64,000 nt of DNA from Galbula dea (GCA_013399015.1 VWZX01009068.1:2040816-2104815); one strand, 5' to 3'; numbered from the stretch's first letter, positions 24,203 through 36,087 are shown. Notes: a model not told the origin generated them from the letters alone. Numbers and translations are program-made.

Positions 24203-25002
24203 AGGGTCCTCTTGCGAGCGCTGGGCAAGTGCTGCTGGAGGCCAAGGCTGCTGCCCTGTCCAGCTCTCAGAAGCCAGAAGAGGATATGGTGGCTGTACCA
24301 AGGAAAGAGCTTAACCACGTTCAAAGTGGCAAACTTCTGGAGATGGAGCAGCTGCTTCCAAAACAGTGTGACACTGATGCCAGGGAGCATCTAGCTGATT
24401 CAAATGGCAGCCAGGCAGGTGAACTGAGACCACAGGTGGGACAGGCGAGTGATGGATGGTGTGTGATGAACTTGGCAGGAGCCTGTAATGATGTCTGCAA
24501 GGACAGAAGTGAGGAGCAGCCAGATCAACCAGCTGAGAGTAAGGACTTGGACCAAGAAGAGTGGGAAGTTGTTTCTGAGCACCTGGCCTGGGGGGAGGCT
24601 GGCAAGAATGGCAATGTGGAAGACTCCGACAGCAAGGAATGGGAACAAGGAGACTGCCCTGATGGAGACCTGAAGGCAAAGAGAGTTGCAGCTGTGCCCC
24701 CCATGTTTCAAAATATCCACGTGACTTTCCGTGTGCACTACTTCACACACTCAGATGCTCAGCTGCTTGGTGTTACTGGTGACCATGAGTGTCTTGGCCA
24801 GTGGCACAGCTATGTTCCCCTCAAGTATGACAAAGATGGCTTCTGGTCTGAATCAATTAGTCTGCCAGCAGACACCAAAGTGGAGTGGAAATTTATCTTG
24901 GTGGAGAATGGGAAGGTTAGACGTTGGGAAGAATGTGGTAATAGGATCCTGGTGACTGAACATGAAGATCAAGTCGTTCATCAGTGGTGGGGGTACCATT
25001 AA
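24203..25002 (+). CDS. STBD1: STBD1 coding exon 2: LIR motif and C-terminal CBM20
   Basis: Encodes residues 97-362 and ends in TAA; the full protein is 362 residues against 358 in human. Residues 97-210 are an acidic, disordered linker with little conservation. DQEEWEVVSEHLAWGE (W217 to V220 core) matches the human HEEWEMVPRHSSWGD, the Atg8/GABARAPL1-interacting (LIR) motif. The C-terminal 96 residues (about 267-362) are a carbohydrate-binding module of family 20, with VTGDHECLGQWHSYVPL, KDGFWSESISLPAD, VEWKFILVENGKVRRWEEC and a final VVHQWWGYH. Binding-site tryptophans W297, W325 and W338 are all present. The gene is therefore intact and expected to bind glycogen and recruit it to autophagosomes. 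Minus-strand frames over this exon are shadows. Confidence 0.97.
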
Positions 25003-25455
25003 GAGGATTTTGGAAGCTGCTTATCCCATGGCAAACCTGCTTAGATTAACCACAGACCCCTTAAACTTTCCCCTTCTTCAGTAGAAGACCTTCTGAAGTG
25101 CAGAGCTCTGTAAATCCTGTATCAAACCTGGTTAAACCACATCAGCAGCAGCAATCTGTCATCCCCTATAGAGAATTGTTTGGCAAGCTGAAAAATCAAC
25201 TTCAAACAGCTGAAGATGTGCAAGGTAGGCTCTGATGGCATGAGCAGCATTCCAAGCAGTTGCCTGCCCAAGTAAATCTGGACACTGGACTTGAGTTTAT
25301 GTTGCTTTGAGTGGGGCTTTGGGATGCATCTTTGTACTGACAGCGAAGGGCTTTTGAAGCATACTAGGAAGCGTGGCTAACTACACTGTAACAGGAACTT
25401 AAGTGTTTTAATTTATGTAATGTATTAAACAAGTAATAAACACTTTCACTGACAG
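25003..25455 (+). other. STBD1: STBD1 3' UTR
   Basis: Non-coding sequence from the stop codon to shortly after the AATAAA at 25,435. The AT-rich stretch before the signal (TTTAATTTATGTAATGTATT) is typical of a transcript end. The cleavage position is estimated. Confidence 0.75.
25435..25440 (+). terminator. STBD1: STBD1 polyadenylation signal
   Basis: A canonical AATAAA hexamer 433 bp after the STBD1 stop codon, preceded by an AT-rich upstream element and followed by a CACTTTCACTGACAG cleavage-region sequence. Confidence 0.8.
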
Positions 25456-28400
25456 TCCATTACAACTTGACCAGTGAACTGACTCATTTTAGTAACTTTG
25501 ACAGAAGTGAGTTACTTGACCTGAAATCTTAGTGCTAAAGAATTGCTGCAAAGTGACTGTCACTCCTTGGAGTAACTAACTCCAAAATACTTAATTCTCT
25601 ACTCCCTGCTCTCCAGGAAACACCTCAGCTCAAATGGAGGCTTCGCAAATAGGTCCCTTTCAGATCATCCTGTTGAGAGGAGAGCAAAGGTCGGAAAGGA
25701 CTGTCTGGGCTTAATGAATTACTTTGTGAGGGTGGGAGCAGGCTTTAAAAAAACCCTGAACTGCTGTGATGGTGAGGGAACATTGTATTTTTCTTATTTC
25801 AGAAGACTTAGGTGGCATATTCTGCCTATCTAGAACAATACTCCAGTATTGTCAGCAAGTGCTTAGCTTAAACTTGAGTGGTTTTTTTCAACACAATTTA
25901 ATTTTAACCTGTGGCTTTCTAGTAAGCCAGATAAAGTAGAAAACTTACAGCTTCAACCAGCTGTTTGTTTTGGGTTTTTTTTTTACATGACAGAAGCAGA
26001 GAGCTGTTCTGCATGCCTTCTTGTATTTTTGGTTACAAATACATGATGCCACTTCACCAAGCTCGTCTTTCCATAACAAGGGACCTAGCTCAAGCTTGCA
26101 AATACCACTTCCCTAGAGTGATCTTAGTCTGAAGAGCATAGTTTTGTAGTTCTGGAAGTGCATAAATTAGCTCTTCGGTTTGGAACATTTACTTCAAAAG
26201 CACATTGCTGATCTAATTGCCTCTGATAATCCTGCTTTGCATGGTGGAGCAGTCTGAATATGGGAAATAGAATGGATTTTGGTGAGAGACTAGAAGATGG
26301 GCTTCATAAGCTTACCTTCTGCATGTGACCATTAATGGGCATCCAGTGGGTAGGACAATACTAGAGCTGCTGCGAAGAACAAGTATCGGAAATGTTGCTA
26401 CTACACAAAATAGGTAAGGAAAATCCTGGGGTCAGGGATGTGCTGTTGAGGGGAGGCCGAAAAGGGAGAGACACTAAGGCAAATGAACAACTGCATTGGT
26501 AAATTGGAGTTTTTGTATTCTCATGTGAAACAAGCCCCTCCCAGCTGTTGCTACTTGACAGAGCAACTTGTTCTGCGGGTCAGTTACTTCTGCAGAGATT
26601 ACTTTTTGTTCTCTGGTTGTCTTGAACAACATGAAGACTCAGATGAATAAATTCCATTTCCTTCAAGAGACCTTTTATAGAAGAGAACAAGGTAGGAAAT
26701 GTGGGTGGGAGCTGAACTCAAGACTGACTGTAAGCTTTTTGTTAACTGCTTGTGCTGGATGAAAAGTACCCCTGTAACAACGTCTGTGGGAGAAGTACTA
26801 CAGGTCTGGAAGGAATGTGCTGCTTACTCAAAAGGGAGAGGGTTGAGCTGAAAATTCGGCAGATGCTTAATGCTGCTTCAGTGGTCTTAAACCCATGCAC
26901 ATATGCACACACTAGTCCTCAACTCTCAACAGGAAACTAGTGTGGCACTTAAGTTACTTACTACATGAACTTAAAAGAAAAATAGGACATAGTTAGCATG
27001 ACCTGGGTTGAAAGAAAATATTAACATGAGGCTTATTTAATTTTAGGGGCTACTGCTTCACTGTAACAAATATTTCTACTGTTGACTTATGACTTAGTGT
27101 GTATAAACAGAAAGCTCTGAAGTTCTGACCATGTGCACCCACCACAGAGTACGCAGAATATTAGTGTGGGTTTCAGTCAGTAACTTACAACTGAACAAGT
27201 AAAATCATGCTGGAACTAATGGCTTGGTACCTTAATTGCATTTTTTGCACTAAGCTTTTCTAACAACAGATTTAAGTGAACAATATACCTAATACACAGA
27301 GGTACAGCTGAAATAGAAGTTCATCTTCAGAAATCACTGAAGTCATAGCAAAACATGTTTGCTCAATACAATTCTTCTTCCCATTAATGCAAGCTCTTCA
27401 AATGATAAGATACTGTTAACTTCAAAGGCACTTGTCCAGCAGCCACTGCCATTTGACTGTATTTATACATACATTGGAGGCTTGTCTGAGAAGATTAACT
27501 GTGGTACTAGATTAAGATATTCGCTAGAAAGCCACTTAGCCTACTCTAGAATAGATTCTCTAATGCAATGATGAACATGTTTCAAACAGACTAACCCTGT
27601 CATCTCTCAAATTGAGAACTATTTTAATTAAACAACCTGCACTTAAATCCCCCAGACAATGCATGTAGTTCTCATGACTCCATGATCTTGCTACATGTTT
27701 CTACAAAGACCTGCACTGTGCTTTTGCTACAACCTCTGAATTACTATGCCATTCACATCACTGCTTGCCCAGCAAGGCCTATGCTATGTAAATCAAATGA
27801 AATTTGTATGGTGAAACAATGAACTCTGTGTTTCAGTATTACTGGAGGAGCTGATTAGTATTTTCCCCCATTTTACAGAGGTGATTTCTTATTGTTGAAC
27901 AATCTATTCACTCAAATGTGAAGGTAGATTTAAACAAAGTTGCAGAAAAAGGATTATGCTAGAATGGGCTGATATCTAACACAATGTCCTGACCATGAGA
28001 CTAGTGAAGCCACATGAGAGAAACAAGTTCTTGTTGATAGTCCTCTGCCAATGTAACAGCCTAGCAGCCAGCAGCTCAGGATATCTCAAAGCAAATAATA
28101 AACTGTCCCACTTGGCTTAGCAAAGCCAGAGAGACTGCAACCAAAACTTCACCTTTGAAGTTCCCCTGCTTATACTGCTGCAACAAACTCCTGACACATT
28201 AGACAATTTGATTACTTTTAGATGAAATAAAATCTACTCTTATTTGTGAGGTAGTTTGACCTACTAAAGCTAAATCCTGTGCCCGGATGGCAAGCTGGGC
28301 GGACAGCTTGAGGCTGGAATGGAGTACTGAGCATAAAGCACGTTAAAGTCACAGACAGAAACTTGCATTGCAACTTAATTTGATTCCTGTTCACTTTGCA

Positions 28401-28596
28401 GGTGCCTTTGCAAAAACCATTCCCATCCCATACTCTCTCTGAGAGTTAAACTTACTGTTTGGAGTCTCTCCACATGATCCATTTAAAAATATTAGACTGG
28501 TATTAGGTTTTTCTCTCTAGGAGGTTGGTTACCATCTTGTGGTGTCCTGCTGTGGTCAAGGTTTGCCTAACAGTCCTCCTGTCATCTACCTGTGCA

Positions 28597-28646
28597 ACAT
28601 GGAATAACAAAGTGATGCTTATGGTATGACATGGAATAACAAAGTG
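28597..28646. repeat. Short tandem duplication, 32-bp period
   Basis: The 18-mer ACATGGAATAACAAAGTG occurs at 28,597-28,614 and again, exactly, at 28,629-28,646, indicating a local tandem duplication of about 32 bp. Confidence 0.85.
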
Positions 28647-31227
28647 CTATTTGTGCTGCAAAGTCCAGGATTTATGTGTATAGAGAGAGTTGCTCTATGA
28701 GGGCCCATGAGTCTATGACCATTTTGCCCCCCCAGGCCAGTTCCATGCATTCTGCCAGTGACAGGGAGGAAGCCCAAGCCTCTTCCCAACTCTGCTGGAT
28801 TCCAGCACAAGGATGTTAAGATGCCTTTCTGCTTGGCAGATTTCCCTTCTCTCTGGCTATTTGTACCTCTCCACCTGCTCCCTTCTGTTCTCACAGGGCT
28901 GCAGTCTTCTGAAACTCTATTTAGCTTGGCTCTGTGACCACAACTGAGAGCACACTTTTCATTGACCTTTTCCAGCCTGCTGGGCTATGGGGTGAATACA
29001 TGCTCTCATTCCCTACAACTCACCCTCTTCTTTCAAAACCTTGGTAGATCTGTCAAATATGTATAGCAATTCCAAACTGGGATAAACAAGCCATCCACAG
29101 TGATCCTTTCACTTTCAATGCAACGGATTCCTAGGAAAGGGGAGATGTCTTCATTAACATTTTGACTAAGCTTGCAACACTGTTGAAAAAAATCACACAA
29201 TCAGTGGAAAAAAATTACTCGGAAATGCAGAAAGTTATCAGAGTTAAATCAAAGCACTTGTTGACAACTTAGGAACAACTCACTCATCTCTCCTTCCCAC
29301 ACAAGAGTACCTCAAACTAAAAAAAACCTCAGAGATTTGATCTACTCTTAATATAGTTCTGTAGCTTTAAAGTCAGCAAAACCAAGCTTGTATCTTCATA
29401 GCTTGTGCTCATGATGCTACTTTTGCTGAACTACAGCTACAAATCATTTGTTTTGGACAAAACCACCGGGTAAGCCACTTGAATTCAAGCATGGCATTCC
29501 ACGCTGCCACAAATCCAAGGCAATAATTGGTTTTGAGAAAGCAGATAACAAGGAAAAACACTAATGCTAGTGAAGCTGACACACTGGCACCTCCTGCTGA
29601 CCCTGGGGATGATCTCCCTTTCTGTGCTTAGTACCAATAGGAATTACTGCAAGGATTTACACTTGGACAGGAGTATTGGCAAAACTAGTCTGACACCTCA
29701 TACATGTTTTCTTCCAACAAAGAAGTAACTTTCAACTTACATATTGCTGCTATATTTATTTCGAAGCAGGTAACACCCCAATGCTTGATTCTGTCTGTAA
29801 ATCTCCAAAACAACATTTTGTAAATTTCCAGAAAGTTTGATGCTGTCAGACCTACCTAACCAACAATCAGAGGTAGTATTTTTGGTAGTAAGCACTTCTG
29901 TAAGAATAATTAGTAAATCAAAGGCCTTCATAATGCTTTACTTTATGTAGTGCTCAATGAAAACATAATGTTTTCACAACCCTGAGCTGAGTGCAGTGCT
30001 GTGTCAGAAAGAATTACTTCTGACAAAGCAGATGCCTAGACACCAACTTGCAGTACATTCCCCTTTCTTTGAGACTTCAGCCCCTTAAAAATGAGGTGGA
30101 GTTAGGTAACCCATTTTGCATTATGACTAAAGGTCAAGTTAATTCCTTTATGGCATATGCACTGGTTTGTGCCACGTGACACATCATTCTACATTTTCTC
30201 AATCCATTATTTTTCCTTTAAAATCCTTCCACAAGGAAGTTAGTTCTTTTCTTCTGCTTCTCTTTTGTACCTCCATCTATCACTTTGTCTCTCACTAAAG
30301 TCTACCTTTGCCATTCAGAGTATTACACTTCCCATTCAAAAGTAGTTTTTATTGGATCAAGTAGTATATTTCTTTATGGATACACAAACCCAGTGTTTCT
30401 GGGTGTGAAAAATAGCCTTAAATTGATTCTTAGTTTCCAATTTTATATCTGTTACAAGCTAAACATGATGAAAGGCAACATGCCTAAGGAACATACACTA
30501 CAGTTACAGCTAGACATAGGTGTGACATGACCTTATGCTGTGCAATGCAACCAAAATAATTCAGGTAACTAGACCTAACATGAAAAGCATACCAAATATT
30601 ATTCTCTTCCTTGAAGAGGAAATACAGTAACAGAGATTAATTTACAAATTCTCCACAGTTCAGTACTGTGAAGTCACTTTTGGAACTGACTTGTGTGAAT
30701 TTCAATACATGTGAACCAATGGAATTGGCAGGAGTGGAAACCTGCAGAAAAGATCAAACACAACGTTGCTCCCACTCTGCTTTACAATGAAAGTAAACAT
30801 GCACCATGGCTCCACAGGCTTGACCTGCACATCCCTGACATTCCATTCTCAGACCTTTTTGCATTAGAGACTCTCAGCTCTGACAAACTTCAAGGCACTC
30901 CTGTGACTTGAACTTTCCCTTTGCAATAGTATGTAGGAGACGGATGCCTAAATCCTCCTGACTTGTAATCTAAGATGCATTTGGATCCATCAAGCATTTC
31001 TGCATGGGTCAGCTCCACTAATTTTTAAAGGGAGTGGAAAGCAACTCTCTTCAGGTCACTTTCTAAGGAAGACATGAATTATCTTTCACCAAAAATAAGA
31101 AACAATATATTCTCTAGTGGTATAATGGAACAATGTTTTTGTATTGCATGTGCAAGTGATGTTTGTAGTGCAGAATCATTTCGTGTATTTCCAGAAGGCA
31201 TCATGTATGGTGTGCTCTCAATACACT

Positions 31228-31279
31228 CAGCAAAACTATTCTGTGTTCAGTAAGTTTAGCAAAGCTATTCTGTGTTAAG
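31228..31279. repeat. Imperfect tandem duplication, about 29-bp period
   Basis: CAGCAAAACTATTCTGTGTT (31,228) is repeated as TAGCAAAGCTATTCTGTGTT (31,257) with two mismatches, consistent with an older replication-slippage duplication. Confidence 0.8.
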
Positions 31280-32404
31280 AGAAAGACAACTGGTTCTTAA
31301 AATTAATGCAAACAGATAGAGTTAAGGATAATGTAAATTATCTTACTGTCCACAGAGCTTTTCTGAAGCAATCTCTTATCAAAAGGCATTCCTTATGTAT
31401 CTGGAAGATTTCAAGATATCCACATATGCAGTTTCACTGGCACTAAGGCTAACACGTAAATCCATGCACACCTTGTCTTCATACAACCTTTTAAGCTTCT
31501 TCTAATTCAGAATGCAGCTGAGAAACTGTGGATGCCAGGTGATTACCTTGATGTGCATGCACTGAATTTTGGTTTCCTGTTTGTTCCCTAAGAAAAGTTT
31601 TAGGTGGAGAAATTAGAAATTATAAGAACCAGGAAAGTGTGAAACATTTGTGGTTGCTTTCACTGCAATCAGTATGACCACTGAAACTTCCTGCTTTGAA
31701 GTACAAATATCATTCACAGTGGGATCATACAAAATTACACCTTCCTGCTGCTTATGCTTGCTCTCTGATATCTATCTCACATAAGATCACATAAATTGAA
31801 ATCTTGATGCTTTTTATTCCTGATGATAACTCATTTAGTCTCAAGCAAATTCTAAGAAAGCTGTCTGCTTTCAAATGCATCCTAATTATTCTACAACCAG
31901 AACTGAGAAGCATTTTGCTATCGACTACTCAAGTCAGACAATAATGCATAGTGCTATTTAAATTCCATCTTGAGTTTATGATACTGCACAGAGTGGCCTC
32001 ATTATATTAACTGATACACTGAGCACTGATTTCCAAGTCACAAAGTAGCCAGTGAGAATTACTGTCTTATTCTCACCGAACTGTTACCCAAGCCAACAGT
32101 ACTAACACAGCTATTTATCCCAAAGGAAAACTACCCTCTCTCTAAAATTACTGTTTATTATTATTTGTACATGTATGCAAACAACTGTTTACCCATTTTT
32201 GTTTGTGATTCATCTGATAATGCTGCTGGAAACATACTGTACATCCAAATCCATAGAACATTTAGAAAGCAAAGGTCATGTTGCAATGCAGCCACCTAAA
32301 ACCACACTCAGCCATAGCTCTCAGCCTGCATACTGTTTCATCTCTTAGCTCTAGACATGGAAATTAGGGTTATTCTTAACATTGTCTGTAATCCAAAAAC
32401 ATAC

Positions 32405-32514
32405 TGAATGATCTCCATCTGGCACTGAAGACTATTTGCATAGCTGCTTGCATTGTTGGTTTTATCAGCTAGTGCTGCCATCTCCTGTTCATGCTCACTT
32501 ACTAGCTGCTCAAT
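32405..32514 (-). CDS. CCDC158: CCDC158 internal exon (coiled coil)
   Basis: A minus-strand exon of 110 nt. The peptide starts IEQLVSEHEQEMAALADKT and ends ANSLQCQMEII plus two bases. It aligns with human CCDC158 IEQLISEHEVEITGLTEKA ... ANSIQSQMEIIQ, an internal part of the long coiled coil near residue 285-320 as I recall that protein. The donor CA|GTATGT is excellent. The acceptor is CAAG at 32,515-32,516 after a TTTTCTTCTT tract, and homology stops exactly there, supporting the boundary. The exon starts in phase 0 and ends with two bases of a codon. No stop or indel is seen. CCDC158 is poorly characterised, so no biochemical role is claimed. The oddity is its neighbour: only 303 bp separate it from an exon encoding roughly residues 20-93. 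Confidence 0.78.
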
Positions 32515-32817
32515 CTTGTTCCAAGAAGAAAATGTCGGCTATAATTTTAGTCCTGGCAAATTCTAATTTCTCCACTGAAGAGGTAATGACATTTTTCAGT
32601 AGTCAGAAATTTAATAATTTTCATCTATTCTGAATGAAAAATTAAGTACTGAGTTATTGACCCTTTTATTTTGAACAGGTTACTGTATAATTCAGGTGGA
32701 TAGTTGGGGAAACGAGGATTTCTTGAACAAGGAAAGACAAAGAAAGTTCTCAGTGAAATGACAAAACTAACAAAAGCTTAAGAATACTTAAGAAGCTTCC
32801 CTAGATTTGCAACTCAC

Positions 32818-33041
32818 TTCATCCAGCCTCTTATGCACATCTCTACCTTTCTGCAGGCATTCTTCCAGAATGTTTTCCACGTGTTCTTTGTTTTTTAACT
32901 CAGTATGTATTTTGTATTTGGAACAGAAGATGCTATTGGCTGGGCTCCTACCAGTACTAGAAGATGCTGAGTTTTCCATTACTGTCCTGAGAATGGAGGA
33001 GGCTAAAACATTCTGGTTGCTGAGAAATGGACTAGCAGCAC
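32818..33041 (-). CDS. CCDC158: CCDC158 N-terminal exon
   Basis: A minus-strand exon of 224 nt with acceptor TTATCTGCCTTTCAG and donor GAA|GTGAGT, both near consensus. Two bases complete a codon from an upstream exon, then 74 codons follow. Blocks matching human CCDC158 near its N-terminus are SSILRTVMENSAS (human SSIRGTIIENTSS), KYKIHTEL (KYEVELDS) and KEHVENILEECLQKGRDVHK (KEHFERVLEEYSHQVKDLQR), then RLDE (RLNE). The end of homology coincides with the splice donor. The last part begins the coiled coil. The frame is intact, arguing against simple decay. The initiating exon should lie upstream (33,042-36,000) but could not be recognised. Gene order (minus strand between STBD1 and SHROOM3) agrees with human. 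Confidence 0.85.
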
Positions 33042-35259
33042 CTGAAAGGCAGATAAAAAATTAAGTGTTGAACCGAGTTATTACATGAGAATAAACATCT
33101 GTACAAAGTGGGCATTAGTGCCTCTCAGTGCCCATCTATCATAGTCAAACTTAGGAATCGTCTTTTCTAATCCTTCTTTTCTAACCCAGACAATTCTAGA
33201 CTTGCACTCTGGGTAGGGAATGCCACAGTGTTCAGAGGACAACACTTCAAATCTGCTCTGCCTGCACCCTGGGCTTGCATCAACAAAGAGATGTTCGAGG
33301 TGCAGGGCCTAAAGAGGATTTAAGTTGAAATACGAAACATGAACATCCTCCTAAAGCACGCAGGCTGCAATTTTACAGTGATTTACTTCCCAATCTCGTT
33401 CTGAAATATGTTTCAGATTTCAGGCAGGACTGAACAGAGGAGAGTATCCAAATGCACTGTGTTACAAATGCAACCTGAAATGAATAACTGAAAAGACAAG
33501 TGAAACCAAAGAATTTATATGGTAACATTGTTCTATTTCCCTGATTATTTTATTTGTCAACACAGTGCCACATCTTCAACCGCTGCAGCTCCACCGTAGT
33601 CATTTGAACAACTGTGTTTTGCCACAACAGCACAAAAGTTCAAACAAGTAAAACAATACTTCATCACACTAACAGAACTAAATCAGTTCTCTTTTGAAAA
33701 GGGATTTACTTTTATTTCCACAGTTCTTCTCCTAGCTGGCCTGTAAAACGCTACCTGACTGACAAAACTGTACCTCTATGGTCAATCCCATCCGCAGAAA
33801 TCTGCCAAACACTTCATTTGCAAGCAAAATAAGAAAAATCTCAGAGAACTTGTAGACAGAAAAGTGTTTGGTTATATAAAAACTTGAGCACAGCAGATAG
33901 GAAAACTTTGATGATTCACACCATCTTATTTTGCCAGTCCACCTATAAGCTGTAAATAGAAGAATGCTAAGCGGAAACATGAAGAGAACAGTTGAGGGAC
34001 AAAGAGAAATCTGGAATTACAGAAAACTACTTATGTGGCAAGTCTAGAGGTGAGGGAGGAACATGAGATTAGCAAGGAGAGAACCTCCGTCATTTCGCAT
34101 CAGTACTGTGGTGTGTACACAGCAGGACTGTGACATTCACAATGACCCAATTACAACATGCACAGTTGAGTTCTGTCCATGCAGCACTTCCCCTCCTCCC
34201 CCCACACAATGCAACAAACCCCTCTGACTGTGCCCTCCACTTGTTATGTTGTTACTCTGCATTTGTATTAACACATCCTGGTAAAGCTAGATTTTCATTC
34301 TATGATGTTACTAATGAAAAAGATTGACCTTAACCTTGGGCACCCATATCCTTAAATTTTGTGTTCATGTTTCCTATCACATTAGCATAGCAGACTACAC
34401 CTTAGGAATCTGCTGGCTTCCATTTTCAGTGTGTGTGCTGTTTACTGTAACGACAGATAGCAAGTATGGAAATTTCTTTAATACCAAACCCCGTGTACTA
34501 CCTTAATTCCTGGATATTCTTGCTCATTGTAACAGCACCTGCGATGAAAAAGGTGCATCTTTATTTTCTAATACATTAAGAATCAACTTTATGTAATAAA
34601 GAGTGAATTTTGCTCATCTAATTTTAATATTGCAGGAGGAATTAAAGGATAGTGAGGAAGATAGTTTCGTTTTAAAGTCTGATGCTTTGTTTTGTCAGAT
34701 GAACAGGCTTTCAGAAGTACTTGTTAGCATCGCCTTTTAAGATTTCCTACAGCAATTAAGTGATAAATCATATACACTACCATCTTCCTATGATATTTCC
34801 AGTTAACAGAATTTTTCTACAAGAAACACTGAAGATGAGATTTCAATAAATGTCTGCCTTGATCTTATCTACAAATGCTGTCTATCCCAATCTACTTGAT
34901 TAAAGCCAAATGGACTTCTTCCTTACAAAAGTGCTTTTGGATACACATCCAAAGAAAAGTAAAACTGAAGTGTAGGGTAAGCCCAAGGTGGGACGTCTAG
35001 ACCTGTATGTCTTGAGTTTTGGGAGTGCAACTGTTAATAAACAGCCAAGTGGGACACGAGATGATGGGAGAGATCATAATCAAGACAGCTGACCTGAATC
35101 TGCACCTTCCCGGGTGACTTCCTCTGGAGAACTACACTGTAAATCAAGAGGTAGCTGCAGCGTCAGTTTCTATACCAGGGATAATTTGACACCTTCAGTA
35201 TCTTTATTTGACTGAAAAAAGACTATTGTGGGTGCTACCTAAGGATGCACAACGGAAAA
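33042..35259 (-). other. Probable CCDC158 upstream intron, first exon not located
   Basis: The exon at 32,818-33,041 requires at least one upstream exon with the start codon. The human start (about 30 residues, poorly conserved) is too short and variable to find by eye. A minus-strand ATG near 34,425 opens a short frame (MEASRFLR) before a GTGTAG donor-like site, but this is weak. Nothing else in this interval is supported. Confidence 0.45.
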
Positions 35260-35960
35260 AAGTGGAGCCCTCCATCCCAGCCCGTGATCCCGAGTACCGG
35301 AAATGCTTCTTTAACATCGCCTCCAGTTGTCACAGAGCAGCCCCTGAAAGCTGAACTGCAAGACGACAAGAGTGTTGTTCCTAAACCGGGACAGACCTGT
35401 CACTTCCCTCCACCCCACCCGCCTTTTCCGTGCAGCGAAGGAGGACGAAGCCAGCGGTGACAGTGCCGGGGCCCAGTCGGGCACCCACAGAATGTCTCCC
35501 GCGTGCAGCCACCTGCCTTTCCGTGGCGGGAAACGAGGGAGCCCTCAAGCGCTCCGTCCGACCTCTTCTGTCTCGCCCGCGCAGGTCTGTGCCGAAGTCC
35601 CTCTTCAAACGCTCCACATCTCCATTCCCAGGGGCTTTGTACCTCATCAGGGATGGCACCCCCTATTGCTCCCTTACGGTGAGAGGAACCGTCTCGCCCC
35701 TTCTCCAGCCTTCTCCCCAGGAAGGGGCCGTCCCGAGCCTTTGGGAACTGCCCGCTCCATCTCAGCGCGGCCTCGGAAAAGCCACCAGCCGTGCAGCTCG
35801 GGTACAGTTCCTTCTCCCGTCTCACGCCGGCGGTCAGCTCTTCTGCCTCAAAATGGCGGCTCGTGTGTGCCCCCCTCCGGCTGCGGGCAGCGGGTAAAGG
35901 CGCTCTCACGGCTCTGAGTTGTGATGGCGGGTGATTTAACGGTGACGTAGTTGAGGCTGG
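35260..35960. promoter_or_regulatory. Orphan CpG-rich block, probable promoter
   Basis: A GC/CpG-rich block stands out from its AT-rich surroundings. It contains AAAATGGCGGC (35,850-35,860), a form of the YY1 site common near transcription starts, and TGACGTAG (about 35,943), a CRE/ATF-like site. A plus-strand ATG inside the YY1 site opens MAARVCPPPAAGS and reaches a donor-like CGG|GTAAAG at 35,893. It lies about 2.2 kb upstream of the first recognised CCDC158 exon, so it may be the CCDC158 promoter, a start for a plus-strand non-coding RNA, or both. The long open frames within it on both strands are expected for CpG-rich DNA. Confidence 0.55.
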
Positions 35961-36065
35961 AGACAAAAATCCTCTCATACGACGGTAGGGCAGGGTCTGG
36001 GTCATCTTCCTCATGATATTTGGCCAGCAAGGTGGCACATTTGGAGAGTGACCATGAGCTGGAAA

Positions 36066-36087
36066 AAGCCCCCTGCTGAGGGGGCTT
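36066..36087. repeat. Perfect 9-bp inverted repeat, 4-nt loop
   Basis: AAGCCCCCT, loop GCTG, AGGGGGCTT. On the minus strand the hairpin is followed by a T tract (GGGGGCTTTTTCC), giving it the look of a bacterial terminator, but that has no meaning in this nuclear context. It does not match the histone 3' stem-loop. Confidence 0.8.

Larger units (their letters stand above)
25456..32404. other. Intergenic or CCDC158 3' region, no exon recognised
   Basis: In human, CCDC158 fills the space on this side of STBD1. I searched the minus strand here for the remaining coiled-coil exons (the human protein is over 1,100 residues, so roughly 800 codons should follow the exon at 32,405) and recognised none. 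Two small tandem duplications occur at 28,597 and 31,228. Open frames at 28,619-28,894 and 29,737-29,931 (minus) carry nothing I know. Confidence 0.5.

Noticed and set aside
35372..36038. Long overlapping frames (181 codons plus, 212 codons minus) in the CpG-rich block
   Set aside because: CpG-rich DNA has few stop codons, so frames of this length arise by chance on both strands. The residue content is Arg/Pro/Ser-rich and anonymous.
36066..36087. Hairpin considered as a histone-type 3' stem-loop or bacterial terminator
   Set aside because: The stem and loop sequences do not match the histone consensus, no histone gene is present, and rho-independent termination does not apply in a vertebrate nuclear genome.
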